Shown here: positions 10,878 to 22,380 of the stretch, piece after piece
Layout of the letters: every line of letters starts with the position of its first letter
How positions within the stretch are numbered: position 1 is the first letter of the stretch
Source of the DNA: Pisolithus tinctorius
Taxonomy: Eukaryota > Basidiomycota > Agaricomycetes > Boletales > Pisolithaceae
Assembly (NCBI GenBank): GCA_024663395.1
Contig: JANFAH010000029.1
Coordinates: 558,001 to 622,000 of the forward strand
DNA: 64,000 nucleotides
Direction: 5' to 3'
The notes under the pieces: generated by a model
Seen by the model: only the letters and a program-made list of their open reading frames with translations
Database searches by the model: none
What the model was told of the DNA's origin: nothing
Translations under genes and position numbers: made by a program

Positions 10878-12595
10878 TTATACAATTTTTAGGCTCAGGA
10901 TTTCGCTGTCTGCAATACTAGTCACATCCTGAGTGCGAGCCATGATCGCGCAATTACTTGCGATTCTCTTGTACTCGTTGTGGGGCAGTCTCGTCAGCAG
11001 AATTGCATTGAGTCATTCAACGCACTTCTGTTGACGAGAGCTTGTTCGAGCCACTCGAGAAGCTCCCACGTAGCGTCGACCTCGCTCTCCGTCTGTGTTT
11101 CGACCCATTTTGGATGCCAAGGATGAATGAGAATATATGTCATGGGATCCTCCCCAGGATAAACCGACAGTGTAACCACTAGGGGCATCAGGTGCGAGAC
11201 ATGAATCTCGTATGTGTAACCTGGAGGGCTGGTTCTGGAGAGATGTACCTGAGCGTCAATTATGTCCTTCAGAACAAACAGTGCCGCACTCCATGCTATT
11301 CCCGGTTGACCATTGAACATCCAAGGGAACACTGATACATGCCATTTGCGGCCACCGTTGCTGTTCGAAGACTTTATCACACTTTCCAGCTGCGACAACC
11401 ACTGACCTTGCTTCGGCGTCCGCTGAGTTCCCAGTCAGCACTACGTAAACGCGAGAAGGAACCATGGACTTGTTAAGAAATCTCATGGCAAATGTATCGA
11501 GGTGTCGCTGCGTCAGCGTCTGGTGGTTCCTTGGATCTGTGGCAAGTGGGTAAAGAGACAGGATGTTGGGACGACACTTCTTAGTAAACCTGCAACAGTA
11601 TTTGAGGAGATCTGGAGAGGAAGTTGTTGCACTTACCTCGACTTCAACCAAGAAGTCACAAGTCTGTCAGCATAGAAATCATAATCGGTATGAAACGACG
11701 GGGTGTCAATGACAAGGATATACCGTTTTGGCTGTCTTTGAAGTTGTATCTCGATACGCTGAGGTGCCATTTCGTACAGGGATGTGGGCTCTCTCCAGCT
11801 TGGATAACGTTCTGCTGCGCCCATTTTTTTGGTGAACTATCAATGAATTAGGATATGCCGGCTACGATGCCATGTCTGCATTGCGTACCAACTCTTGCCC
11901 GCTCCCGTTGGGCCGACCACACTGAGCGCGAAAACATCTTAAGGAAGGTAAGAAGAATAAGTGTCCTACCACTCACAAGATTGCAAGGTCTTGTTCAGTA
12001 ACTTCCAGCGCTGGAATGTTTGGATCAGAGAAGAGCGACGTCGATCAACGCCAGCAGGAGTGACAGCGCATCTCCAGTCTTTGCCTTTCCTTCCGTGCAT
12101 TCTGTAACTGAGTTTCAATGTGTTTGCATTCTGCCTCGAGCTGCTTCATCGGCCCCCGATCTTTCCGCATCCTGGATACTCCTGAATATTGGGCGATTGT
12201 TTCCAGTTTCTCCTGAAGGAATTGCAAGTAAAGAGCGTGACCGGCAGACGTCTCATATAAGTTCTTTCCAGCAATTACCGGTTCTCGCTGGAGTAAAAGG
12301 AGTTGTCCCTCCGCTCCAAAGTCCTTCACCATCTTCCACGCGGACTACTGGGAATTTTGAAATTGGATGTGGCGAGCGCCTGCGTCAAGTAAGGGCTTCC
12401 AGAAGTTCCCTCCAGTTGCGATACCATGGTCTCAACGAGCCTGGGATCAACCGGGGTGCAAGTCTTTCTGGACTCACATTGCTTCGCCTGGATCCCGCAG
12501 GTCCCATGACTCTAGAGAGCAGAGTGCAGATGTAAGTGACGAATAACGTCCATAACAAAGAGGACGTACACAACAGTTGTGGGCTTCGAAACCAT
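10878..12595 (-). pseudogene. HET-array protein, copy A: internally deleted and frameshifted
   Basis: The start exon (MVSKP..., ATG 12595-12593) and the 34-nt P-loop exon (12511-12478, GPAGSRRS) are present. The first G-domain's DTPGF exon is deleted. The helical linker (12332-12045), second P-loop (VVGPTGAGKSW near 11910) and its DTPS segment follow. The second G-domain then runs straight into the protein's last ~90 residues near 11250 (TSPPGYTYEIHVSH), so the TPR and HET regions are gone. Frameshifts include an extra A in the run of A after FTKK and an extra C near 11420. Compared with B and D this is a broken copy; the stop lies at 10878-10880. Confidence 0.85.
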
Positions 12596-13392
12596 TCTGC
12601 GCGTGTGGAAGGGATTTCAATGGGGGCATTCGTATATCATCCTCAAGAACTGGACACGTGTGCACCCTCATGTCCACATGTGTCCATGGAGGACTATCCA
12701 AACCCGCGCCCACCGATAACGTTATCAGTTTGGTACTTCAATCAATCACTGTTCCCAAACGGAAATTAGTACTGCTGTGTATTTATGTTCGCAGAATAAG
12801 ATCACTGCCTTCCGATACGGATCGAACCTCATGTCGAGCGTTCTGAGACATGTCAAGGACCTCGTTGTGGTGTGGCGTTTTCCTTCGTTTTATCTGTGTC
12901 TCTGTTGAACCTAAAAATCCAATTGTCTTGCACCCACCTTCAGTCAATTGCGGAGATGGCTTGTTCCTTATCGCTTGCCTCCCCCGAAGGACTTAGGGCA
13001 GGCAATGATAAGGATTCCCCCGAAAAGTAACCCATGTGGTGACTGGTGACTTCTTTTTCTTTTTTTTTTTTTTTTCCAATTTAAGGGCGTTGAGGACAAG
13101 TCCTACATAATATGTAGCACTATGATACATAGCTATACGTTCTAACCGGCTTGGGTCCTGTACCCCGCCATCACCCCGAGCGTGTGAGTGCCCCATCGGC
13201 CCAGGCTGTAAGGCCCTCCAATGGTGACTTCGTGGCAAGCGCCCCATACTTACCAGACGTTTTGCAACATGGGGTACAATCCCCGCCACCTTCTCAAAAT
13301 CGAGACTAGTCAGCGCCTTCCGGTTTTGCCGAACACGGCGCAGTCTAGCGCTTGCAACCTTGCCTTCTTGTAGCATTCTCCTGCGTTTCCTG
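12596..13392. promoter_or_regulatory. divergent promoter region of pair A, carrying a LINE tail
   Basis: It separates the start codons of the minus HET copy and the plus GTPase copy. The left part shares words such as GGACACGTGTGC and GGACTATCC with 42780-42900 and 33850-33900, so it is the same bidirectional control region as in pairs B and D. A retroelement fragment interrupts it at about 13050-13320. Confidence 0.55.
13050..13320 (-). mobile_element. 5'-truncated LINE 3' tail with poly(A)
   Basis: A T-run at 13050-13076 is the poly(A) tail of a minus-strand insertion. Reading leftward, GGAGGGCCTTACAGCC..., GGGCACTCACACGCT... and CTCAACGCCCTTAAA resemble the 3' UTR of the LINE at 60146-60400 (GGAGGGCCAAAGGCC, GGGCATTCACTCGCT, CTCAAGCACTTAAA). 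Compared with pair D, the block sits where the control region should be continuous. Boundaries are approximate and I found no target duplication. Confidence 0.6.
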
Positions 13393-14160
13393 ATGTCTCC
13401 GTCGCAGGTAAACTCACCTGTTCTTCATGCGCTTCCTCGGCTAATAGGGAGTATAGGACCGATTCCTGTCTCGCTCCCCCACTGAGGCGTGGAGTCGACG
13501 AATTCCAAGGGCAGTCTCCTCCGTTTGCGGCCGTGAGCAGCAGTTCAAATGCTTTGGGCAACATAATTGATTGCGAAACATATGAGAGTGATCATCGCAC
13601 ACCACCGCCGAGAAGTAGTTGGAATGTCAACGCCCGGCTGGACAGGCTGCACCTACATCGCAACACCCGTCGAGAGGATACCGCTGCCGATCTCGAAAAG
13701 AGAATTTGTGACAAAACGATCCAGAAATTTCTGTCTCCTAGGTCTCCGATTGAGGAAGTTGCGATTGGCGGGGACGATACCGTCATTGCGCGCGTCAGTA
13801 CTTGCGGTTCACTTATGGTTCCACACCTTAGTACATAACCAATAACAGTCTCATGGGCCTTACTGCCTCAGGGAAGACTGCAGTAAGCATCCCGCACGTC
13901 TCTACAAACTCTTCTAAATGACTGTACCTAGTTTGTGGACCACGCGGTTGGCAGACGCGATGTGGGTTATCGGTCGACTTGCTCTATGAAGGAAGTTTCC
14001 CCTGTCCGATATCCCCACCCCGACGGCGTTAGCAACATCGTTTTGGTTGATACACCTGGCTTCGATGATACATTCGTGCCAGATGCCCAGATTCATGGGG
14101 AAATTGCACAGTGGTTGAACGTGGTGTAGGTAGCTTGCTTGGCTTCAGGAGATTCCAAAA
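13393..14160 (+). pseudogene. array partner GTPase, copy A: truncated after the DTPGF exon
   Basis: The MSPSQ start exon (13393-13407), the N-terminal exon, the P-loop exon (GLTASGKT near 13855) and the G3 exon ending in VDTPGFDDTF are present. One extra C near 13470 breaks the frame of the N-terminal exon. The sequence leaves the family at about 14160, so the helical C-terminal two thirds are absent. It diverges from HET copy A. Confidence 0.85.
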
Positions 14161-14534
14161 TTGAAAGTCTGCAGTCTACAGCGAGAACAGGGGCGAGTTG
14201 CATGGGCAATATTATTGACGGTAGACTACAGTAGACTGCGTCCAGGAATCCATATCCCCTGAGGTTTCCTGATTATCAAACAAGAACAGGACAAACAAGA
14301 AAATTTATCTAGCACCTTACACCAGCCACACAGCACAGAAAACACCCCAAAATTGAAAGCGTGATGAGCGGCCTGGTCAGCTTAATTGGCATTATATGGG
14401 GCCTCTTTTAGGACGGGTTGGAATGCCAAAAACGGCGGAACGTGAAGAACAGATCAACAGATCTTCCTGCTATGCTATCTGCCCGTCGACGCCAACGAGC
14501 CTCCCTTCATTGTCGTACGATCCTGCACAAGAAA
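14161..14534. other. spacer, no gene seen
   Basis: Short direct repeats (GTCTGCAGTCTACAG / GTAGACTACAGTAGACTGC) lie near 14170-14240. The last ~80 bp resemble 5280-5358, the sequence after the ligase pseudogene. Confidence 0.4.
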
Positions 14535-16892
14535 CTACTTTCGCAATTCAGCACGGGTTCCAACTTGGCCATATGCGATATCTGACGCAGCACGATTATG
14601 AAGTTCACGACGTAGGATCTTTCCTGACGCGCTGAGAAGAACGCTGTCACGACGACACGCTTCCAAATGTTACACAATTTCGTAGCATACCTCTTAGGAA
14701 TATGTTCGACCAGGACGATTCCCCCGCGTAGTTTCTTGTGTGAAGCAACTTTTTGAGCGACCCATTCTTGAATGCCCAGCGCGAATGACGCTGCCTTCTC
14801 CCTCGCAACAGGTTGTACAGGGACGACGTAAGCCCTAGATTGGGAATCCGTAAGCTACATGAGATATACGTACAGTACAGAGCCCTGTCTGTACAACTTA
14901 CGACCTTGGGGGATACGTACCTAGGTAATTCCGTTGCCTCCGTGCCTGGCACACCGATCGCAGCTGCATCAGCCACATCAGGATGTTGCAATAGTAGCGA
15001 CTCGAGCTCAGCCGGTGGCACTGTGGGGAATGTGGGGGACGTTGGAAAAAGAGAAAGATATCATCCCTACCTTGGAATCCCTGACTATGGATCAATCACG
15101 TGTACCGCGATGAGATAGCCTCAAGACTGCGTCCGCGAACACACCTTGTATTTGATCAACTCCTTCCGTCTATCTACAATCGTGAAGAATCCATCTTTGT
15201 TGCAAATAGCGATATCACCCGTTTTGAACCAGCCATCGTCGGTAGTAGCTGCGGCGGTGGCTGACGAATTGTTGAAGTAGCCCTAGCAGCAGTGAATATC
15301 ATCAACATCAATAACAGGTGATCAAAGCGGTAAGTGCAGTTGCAAACCTTCATGAGATTCGGACCTCTTATCCATATCTCACCAGCACCTTCAATATCCG
15401 TCAAACCCTGTATTGTACGTCTTAGCTAGTCAACAGACCACTGGCTTAAACACCTACCTCGCCATTGTCCTCACGCACTAGTCGAACCTCTAGGTTGGGA
15501 ATTACTACTCCCACGGAGCCCGGATAATGGTATGCATGTTTATCAGGCAGTATAAACACGGTGGGCGATGCCTCCGTGAGACCATACCCTACATCCCAAA
15601 AAGGAACGACCAGTCTCATTTCTAACGGGCTGAGTAGATAGATTCTCTGACGTCATACCTTGAACGACAGCGACGTTGAAGCCAGCCTTCTCAAAGCGTT
15701 TCTTAACGATGAATATAAGGTCCTGGTTGAGTGGTGCAGCTGCACACATTATCGTACGGACGGAGCTGAGATCGTATTTGTTGATACCTATAAACGCAGA
15801 CGTCGGTTCCACCTTTGCCAGGCCACCCCCACCCCACCACGGAATCACAAATAAGTCGATGAGTCGATACGTACTTTCATGGCGAGCAAATGCAAGTAAT
15901 ATGGGTGGGACTACCATCAGGCTTGTCGCACGATACTTCTCTACTGCTTTAAAGAATATTTCGGGAACGAACCCAGAAATGACGACGCTCGGTGTGCAGA
16001 CAGCAATTGGAAGCAGAATAAGCTTCATCATGCCATAGATATGACAGTATGGAAGGGGTCCAAGGACGACGTCTGGCTGCTCAGGGCCGACGACTTCTGC
16101 TAAGGATGGCGCGAGGCAAGGTATCGTGTTTGACCACAAGGGTTTAGCCATTTCGATAACGGAAGTTATGTTGTAATGGGTGGTCTGCACGCCTTTGGCT
16201 TTTCCTGTGGTTCCTGATGAGTAACAGAGATAGGCTGTCTCCCCAGACCGTTCTCCGTCAAAGTTCACTTCACAAGTAAGCTGCCCCCGACCAAGAAGTT
16301 CCTCGAGACGGGTGAAGCCCAATGTATCTGATATCTCGGTATCTGGCACACCTGTGAGCCAACTTGAGGTAGCCACAACAATCCTGTCATGCATATCTGA
16401 GCAGCCGATCGAAGTGAGCATTTTCTTCACGGTGTCGAGGAGCGACGGGTGAACGAAAATAAGATGAGCGCCGGCGTCGACATACTGGTGCTTAAGTTCG
16501 TCTGAGTTATACCCACTGTTAGCTAGCGAGGTGGTAAAGCCTGCAGCAGAAGCGCCAAGGAGCATTATGGGCCAAACGATGGTATTCGCAGAGAAAATGA
16601 GTATCGTCGGTCGGGTAGCGGCGGCTGCATTAGCCTGGCGCCGAAGCAGCTCAGGCGGGTTAACAAGGGAATGGGCGAGCTGAAGAGCAAAGGAACGGAG
16701 TTGCCCACGGGAAATTGTTAGCCCAGTGGTTGCATCGATGAAAGCCGGGGAAGATGCAGGAAAGCCACCGACAAGATGTGGAGTGATTGGAGACGTTCCG
16801 AGAAGATGGGTGAAGATCGACCTGTGAACGAGAGGGACAGGTGGCAGTGACGACCTGAAAACTTGCTCATTCATGGTGGTGTATTGAGACAT
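14535..16892 (-). CDS. 4-coumarate-CoA-ligase-like acyl-CoA synthetase, 608 aa, nine exons
   Basis: Exons (minus): 16892-15875, 15787-15659, 15588-15458, 15407-15348, 15282-15145, 15080-15071, 15020-14921, 14834-14691 and 14631-14535; 1,827 nt in frame, stop TAG. Adenylate-forming enzymes activate a carboxylic acid with ATP and load it onto CoA. Visible motifs: AMP-binding loop YSSGTTGKAKGV, QGYGLTEASP (spliced across exons 2/3), DDGWFKTGDIA, DRRKELIKYKGFQVPPAELE, and the catalytic lysine in PKSASGKILRREL. Length is normal for fungal 4CL-like enzymes. Met at 16892 begins MSQYTTMNEQ; the frame is also open upstream. Exon 6 is only 10 nt. The C-terminus has no SKL-type peroxisomal signal. The real substrate cannot be told from sequence. 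A DIRS-like element lies in its upstream region. Confidence 0.93.
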
Positions 16893-17217
16893 GGTTGTAC
16901 CATTTCCCAAGTCTCTGGACAATGTATTGTGATCATTTATACTACGGAAACTAGTCTGCAAATCTAAAGTGCATGTAGCTATGGCAGTGTCTATGATGTG
17001 CATCACTTGCCATGACGTCAAGAGTTACCATTACCTGCGATGTTAGTATTCTATGTAAGCTGAGTCACGAAGTGTGACATAGAATGTAGTCCATGTTCGA
17101 GTAAGCGAAGTGGTTCACGCGCCTTGCTTCAGCCCACTTCGCCGCGCGCAGAACCTGCGCCTCCAGCCCTCGTATACCGTCTTTGATCCTTTTCGCATTT
17201 TCGTCACGAGGTCTGGA

Positions 17218-18916
17218 ATGGAGGACCCCAATCAGGCAGTCCAACCTGACTTCTCTACTGCTGAGTACAATGAAGCACGGTTACGACTGATCAGTGACAC
17301 TGTAGACGACGTGCAAGCAGCCCGTATTCTCGGGTCCCTTTGGGAAATTAACAACAACAGGGAGAAAGCAATCTGGGCAGCATGCAAAGCCGAGGAAACA
17401 TGCAGAGCACAGGAAGCAGAGGAGCGCATTGCTGAAGAATGGGCTGAATTACAACGCCGTGCGCGCGAGGAAGAAGAAGTGCTACGACTCGAGGAGCGCA
17501 AGAAATACAAGGCCAAGTTCATGCCCATCCGCAACATCAAAGCCCCCACTGGGCCAGTCAACATCCCTGCCCCTTACGCTTCTCGCAAACTCCTCAAGGG
17601 AGAGTATTGTGAACTCTACTTTTTCACTAATGCCGGGCTTGCTGAAGCAGAATCCTTTAACCCATCAGTCGATGACGAAGCCCTAACACTGCTAAAGACA
17701 GACAGTGGCCAACATCTCTGGGTCCCCGCTTCGGCCACCAGGGACAAGGCGTCCGTCATCAAAGACGAAGACCTTACCTGGGAACAGTTTGGAGAAGTGG
17801 CTCTCCGCATGGTGGAAGCGATGAGGAATCACGACTGGCCAGAAGAGAGCGTGCAGATGCACATTGACTTCTGGATGGCCCTCGAGAGCCACCCATGGCG
17901 CCGCTCTCCTCGAGAGCACTACAAGCGTGCCCTACTCCTTTACCAGAGCCAACAGTGCCAGCGCTGGCACAGATCCAATCTGGGTTCATATAGATGGTCG
18001 CTAGCGGAGCTGAACGAAGAACTGCTCAACACAGCAAAAGACGAGATCCTGGACAACGAGAGGACCAAACAGCTGGAGAACCTCCGCAAGGTACGTCCTC
18101 ACCCTCGCTCAACTCATTCATCAGCTAATAATCGGATATCATCCACAGAATCGCTCCTCATCCTCCCCATTGCCCAAACGGGAACCCGCTTAAACTACTA
18201 TACCACCCGGCACCATGTCCGTTGATCATCCACACACCCCCCCCCTGGCATCATGTCCGTTGATCACCCCAACCCCCACTGGCATCACGTCCGCCGATCA
18301 TCCTCCCTCTCCGGCATCATGCCCGTTGATCATATAATCCACACCGGCGTCACATCCGCTGACCACATGAATCCATCCTCAAACTCCGCATCCCCCCCCA
18401 ATCACCCGACAACATGTCTGCATACCAAATCTTCCACCACTTCTCATGCCTAATTTACAGGTCAACGAACGCTTCGCAGCCATTGCAAACAATGCAGCTG
18501 CCTCAGGAAGCTATGGGAGAACCCCTGGCAGACACAAACGCCCCCTTTCCCCCTCCCATGGAGGCTCGGTGCACGATCAAACAGATCATAAGAGACAGAG
18601 ATCGTTTCGGAGCAGTAGCTTCCCTGACTCCCATCCCCTCCCAGCATGCGCAGTCTGTCTCGGACGCCACCGCCACCTTGTTATCGAATGCAGAGCCGCC
18701 CACACATGGGACAAGAAACACGAAACCTTCGCAGAAAGAATCCACAAGGCGCTCTTCGCCAAAGACGGCCGATGTATCTGCGCGAAATGGCAACGGGAAG
18801 AAGGGTGTGCAGAGCATCACGATGCCAGACATTTCTGCTCAGGATGCGGAGCAACATCTCACGGAGCTCAGAGATGTCCTCGAGCGCAGGCAGTCATGGC
18901 CAACAACACCGTATAA
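17218..18916 (+). CDS. Gag-like protein of the DIRS-like element, 442 aa
   Basis: Exon 1 17218-18090 (MEDPNQAVQ...) joins exon 2 18461-18916 through a 370-nt intron with GTACGT donor and TTTACAG acceptor; the frame gives ...LRKVNERFAAIANN. The start is the first Met after an upstream-open stretch (17110-17217). Residues ~55-110 are a charged coiled coil (EEERIAEEWAELQRRAREEE). The C-terminal part holds a Cys/His cluster: CAVCLGRHRHLVIEC, then CICAKWQREEGC and HFCSGCGATSHGAQRCP, which fits a nucleic-acid-binding Gag. The end overlaps the beginning of RT in another frame. Confidence 0.75.
18212..18365 (+). repeat. intronic minisatellite, ~35-bp unit, about five copies
   Basis: Each unit carries a variant of GGCATCATGTCCGTTGATCA followed by a C-rich spacer of varying length. 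It accounts for much of the long gag intron. Confidence 0.8.
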
Positions 18917-20889
18917 AGTGGAAGCGTGGAGCCGAGAGCTCCGAGAGCATAATTTACTGGAACGCTTTAGTAGAATCCCGGAGGGCCTTCGCCGGGGCTT
19001 CATTGTAAATTTTCCCCCAATCGCACATACCCAATCCCCCCCCCAACAGAGATTCAGTTTCAACCTACGACAACGAGTTTAATAAGATTGTTCATAAGGA
19101 GATCGAGAAAAATCGTTTCATAGGCCCGTTCCCACTTGAAACTATCGAAACCTTAATAGGCGCCTTCCAATCCTCTCCGCTTTCCATAATCCCCAAACCC
19201 GACCGCCCGGGCAAATATCGCCTCATTCAAAACTTCTCTTTCCCACATGCTACCAGCCCATCCAATCCCAATCCTTCCATCAATTCCTACGTAAATGCAC
19301 ACGACTTCCCAACCACGTGGGGAAAATTTTCCATAGTATATGCCTTAATCGCCCGCCTCCCCCCAGGATCGGAAGCCGCGACTCGTGATGTAGCAGAAGC
19401 CTACCGCATGGTACCCCTCCACCCATCACAATGGCAAGCAAGCGTAGTACGTATATCAGACACGCACGGCTGCATAGATACATGTGTAGCATTCGGGGCG
19501 ACCCCCTCCTCGGGCATCTACGGACACATGGCCGACGCAGGCTCAGAAATCCTTAGACACCATGGCATCGGACCCCTAGACAAATGGGTAGATGACCATA
19601 TCTTCCTGCGAATCAGACGAGAGTTCGTGGCAGAATACAACAAGTTGAGGAAGCTCTGGAGTGCAGAGATTGCTATGCACTTCCCCAACCCACAACAAGC
19701 GGGAGCGCGTATCTGGTACCAAGGGAGAACCCTTGATAACAACACGCCCGAAGAATTTAATGAAGACTGCTCACAACCCATACAAGACCTTGCATACAAC
19801 TCCCCCAGATCGGCTCATGATGCTCTCTTCTCTTATAGTTTCGAAGACATCGACTCGTTATCGGAAACTCTCGGCATACCCTGGGAGCACTCCAAAGATC
19901 AACCCTTCAGTCACACAACTACATACATCGGTTTCCAATGGAACCTCAGAGAATACGTAGTAGCGCTTAGCCCGAGCAAAACCACCAAGTACCTCAAGGC
20001 AATCCATGAATGGCGCAAACGCCCAGCGCACGTACTACAAGATGTAAAAGAATTGTACGGCAAACTCTTGCATGCCAGCGCAGCCTTGCCATGCAGCAGA
20101 GCATACCTAACAGGGCTAGAGGCGATGCTGAAAGTCGGCGCTCAAAAGCCTTTCCTTCCCCATCGGGCTGACAAAAGGGTAGCCAACGACTTAGACTGGT
20201 GGATGGACAGACTGCAGAACAGCGACGTCAAGCGTCCGATCCTCCCCCCTTGCCCCTTCGTCGACATTGCTGCCTACTCCGATGCTAGTTCTGGGATTGG
20301 CATCGGCATCACGATCGGAGAGAGATGGAGAGCCTGGAGACTCATACCTGGATGGCGCTCAACCCGAAATGGCCCCAGAGACATCAGATGGGCAGAAGCC
20401 ATCGCTTTCGAATTCTTGGTCCACACAATTGATCTCATCTGCCCTCAGAGCACAACCTTCATCACCTATGGAGACAACTCAGGGATCGTCGAAGGCTGGA
20501 AGAATGGTCGCCATCGCAATGCCGAAGTCAACGAAGTCTTCAAGTGTGTCCACACCATCATCGCTCATTCCACTTGCATTGTGCAGATCCACACGAAGTA
20601 CGTCCCCACTGGGAACAACCCTGCCGACGATCCGTCAAGAGGAATATACAGTTCCCCCCACCTTCTCCTCCCTCAGATCGCTATCCCAGCTCACCTACAG
20701 CAATACGTCGTCGATGCCTCCGAACCCCCCACCCCCACCGAACTCAGACTCAGACGAGAAGGCGCCTACCCAGCCCCAGCAGCAAAAATCATTGACCGCG
20801 CTTGTTGCCTCCTCGAAGCAGCAGAGAACAGACATGCATCAGCTACACGTGAGGACGACTACATACAGCAGGCCTTGTTCGCCTGCTAA
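18903..20889 (+). pseudogene. reverse transcriptase-RNase H of the DIRS-like element, one frameshift
   Basis: Starts near 18903 with YKVEAWSRELREHNLLERF, typical of the region just before RT in these elements. A run of nine C at 19036-19044 shifts the frame; downstream it continues openly from about 19045 to TAA at 20887. RT motifs: SPLSIIPKPDRPGKYRLIQN, RDVAEAYRMVPL, FGATPSSGIYG and the catalytic WVDDHIF (in place of YxDD). RNase H follows: AAYSDASSGIGIGI (Asp), WAEAIAFEF (Glu), TYGDNSGIV (Asp) and NPADDPSRG. It copies the element RNA and removes the RNA strand. The slip could be mutation, assembly error or, less likely, programmed frameshifting. Confidence 0.85.
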
Positions 20890-21082
20890 TGGAGAGCAAC
20901 GCCGTCGTTTCAATGCACCCCTCCCAAGCTCTGAAAACCCACAGCAGCCCCTCACCGCAAATCCATGCCCTTACAGACCAGGACTAACCCCTCTGCCCTC
21001 CCCCCTGTGCCCCCACTGCTTAGCCAGAGAGCGCCTAAGGCTGTGGCTCCCGTCTGCCACCAATGCACGAGGAGCAGCAGGA

Positions 21083-22117
21083 ATGGAACAAGATGGCGCA
21101 CTCCCCATCGCGGAGGAACAACTGAACCGCATCCTAGAGGTAATCGGGGCCTCATGGGCAGAAAAGACCAAAGAAGCATATGGAGCTGGACTATTAGCAT
21201 ACCACATTTACTGCAACACGCATAATCTCACAGAAACCCAACGTGCTCCCATTTCAGCGACAACATTGCTCGCTTTCCTTTCCAGCTGTGCTGGCTCCTA
21301 CTCCGGATCAGCATTAGCAAACTTCGCAGCAGGTCTGAGAGCTTGGCACTTACTGCACGGCCTGCCCTGGAACATAAACCAAGAAGAGCTGCACGCAATC
21401 CTCGAAGGGGCATCACGCCTAGCCCCCCCAGCGTCCAAGCACCCCCCCCGCGAGCCCTTCACAGTCGAGACCCTTGAATTGTTCCATTCAGTTATGGATC
21501 TCAAAAACCCGAAGGATGCCGCCATCTTTGCGTGCATCACTACAACATTCTACTGTGTGGCCAGGCTCGGAGAATTCACAGTATCATCAATAAAACACTT
21601 TGACCCAACGAAACACATCACTCGAGCAGACGTGAAGCACTTACACGACCTCAATGGCCTCCCAGTCACCAAGTTCCGCATCCCGTGCACCAAGTCATCT
21701 CTGAGGGGAGAGGACGTACAATGCGCTCCAGCAGAAGGCGTCACCAACCCCATCATTGCGTTGGAAAACCATATACAAGTCAACAAAGCCGAACCAAGTG
21801 CGCACCTCTTCGCATGGAAGCACCCCACAGGAGGCCTCCGCCCCTTATCCAAGACAGAAGTCACCAAACGCATCGCTACGCTGGCAGAGGAACATGGCCT
21901 CCCTCACATCAGAGGACATAGCCTAAGGATAGGCGGGACTCTTCACTATCTGCTTCGAGGAGTTCCGTTCGATGTCGTCAAAACAATTGGAAGATGGGCG
22001 AGCGATGCCTTCACACTGTACCTGCGCCAACACGCAATGATCCTAGCGCCGTACCTCAATGACAAACCAGCCCTCCTGGAGCACTTCATACATTACACTA
22101 TGCCCCCAGTGCGTTAA
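21083..22117 (+). CDS. tyrosine recombinase of the DIRS-like element, 344 aa
   Basis: Met at 21083 opens MEQDGALPIAEEQL; the frame is open further upstream but overlaps RNase H. The N-terminal half is the helical core-binding domain (SWAEKTKEAYGAGLLAY). The catalytic domain shows Arg in FYCVARLGEF, the H-x-x-R box in GHSLRIGGTLHYL, and the nucleophile Tyr in GRWASDAFTLYLRQ. Such enzymes insert circular cDNA without making target duplications. The frame is intact. Confidence 0.88.
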   Translation: MEQDGALPIAEEQLNRILEVIGASWAEKTKEAYGAGLLAYHIYCNTHNLTETQRAPISATTLLAFLSSCAGSYSGSALANFAAGLRAWHLLHGLPWNINQEELHAILEGASRLAPPASKHPPREPFTVETLELFHSVMDLKNPKDAAIFACITTTFYCVARLGEFTVSSIKHFDPTKHITRADVKHLHDLNGLPVTKFRIPCTKSSLRGEDVQCAPAEGVTNPIIALENHIQVNKAEPSAHLFAWKHPTGGLRPLSKTEVTKRIATLAEEHGLPHIRGHSLRIGGTLHYLLRGVPFDVVKTIGRWASDAFTLYLRQHAMILAPYLNDKPALLEHFIHYTMPPVR

Positions 22118-22380
22118 CACGGGGCACGCAGACCGTGAGTAGCCACCTCCTTTCTTTTCAGGGCTCAGAGCTTCGCTGCTCGCGTCGCCGGCTCCTAAAT
22201 GAAGGGACACAGCTCACTCTTCGCCCCAGATCCAGGTTCTCCTCCGGGCTGGAAAACCCTTCGGGTTTTCACCCACTCCCCATAGTCGTCAACATTACCA
22301 TATCTTCCCCCCCCCCTTAGCACTAGATACTTAGCACGCTCCTGATCCCTCATCCGTAACAAAGCGTCGAAGCACATGGA

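Larger units (their letters stand above)
17100..22380 (+). mobile_element. DIRS-like tyrosine-recombinase retrotransposon
   Basis: Three consecutive plus-strand genes define it: a Gag with zinc-binding Cys/His cluster, reverse transcriptase plus RNase H, and a tyrosine recombinase in place of an integrase. That combination is diagnostic of DIRS-type (YR) elements. I could not locate the terminal repeats, so both ends are estimates. The left end is somewhere between the ligase start (16892) and the gag ATG (17218); the right end lies before about 22380, where sequence shared with 9640 onward begins. A C-run frameshift in RT suggests this copy is no longer fully active. Confidence 0.85.

Noticed and set aside
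20267..21082. Extending the tyrosine recombinase upstream to give 616 aa
   Set aside because: This part overlaps the RNase H frame, is Ser/Pro-rich shadow sequence, and the recombinase homology begins only near 21083.
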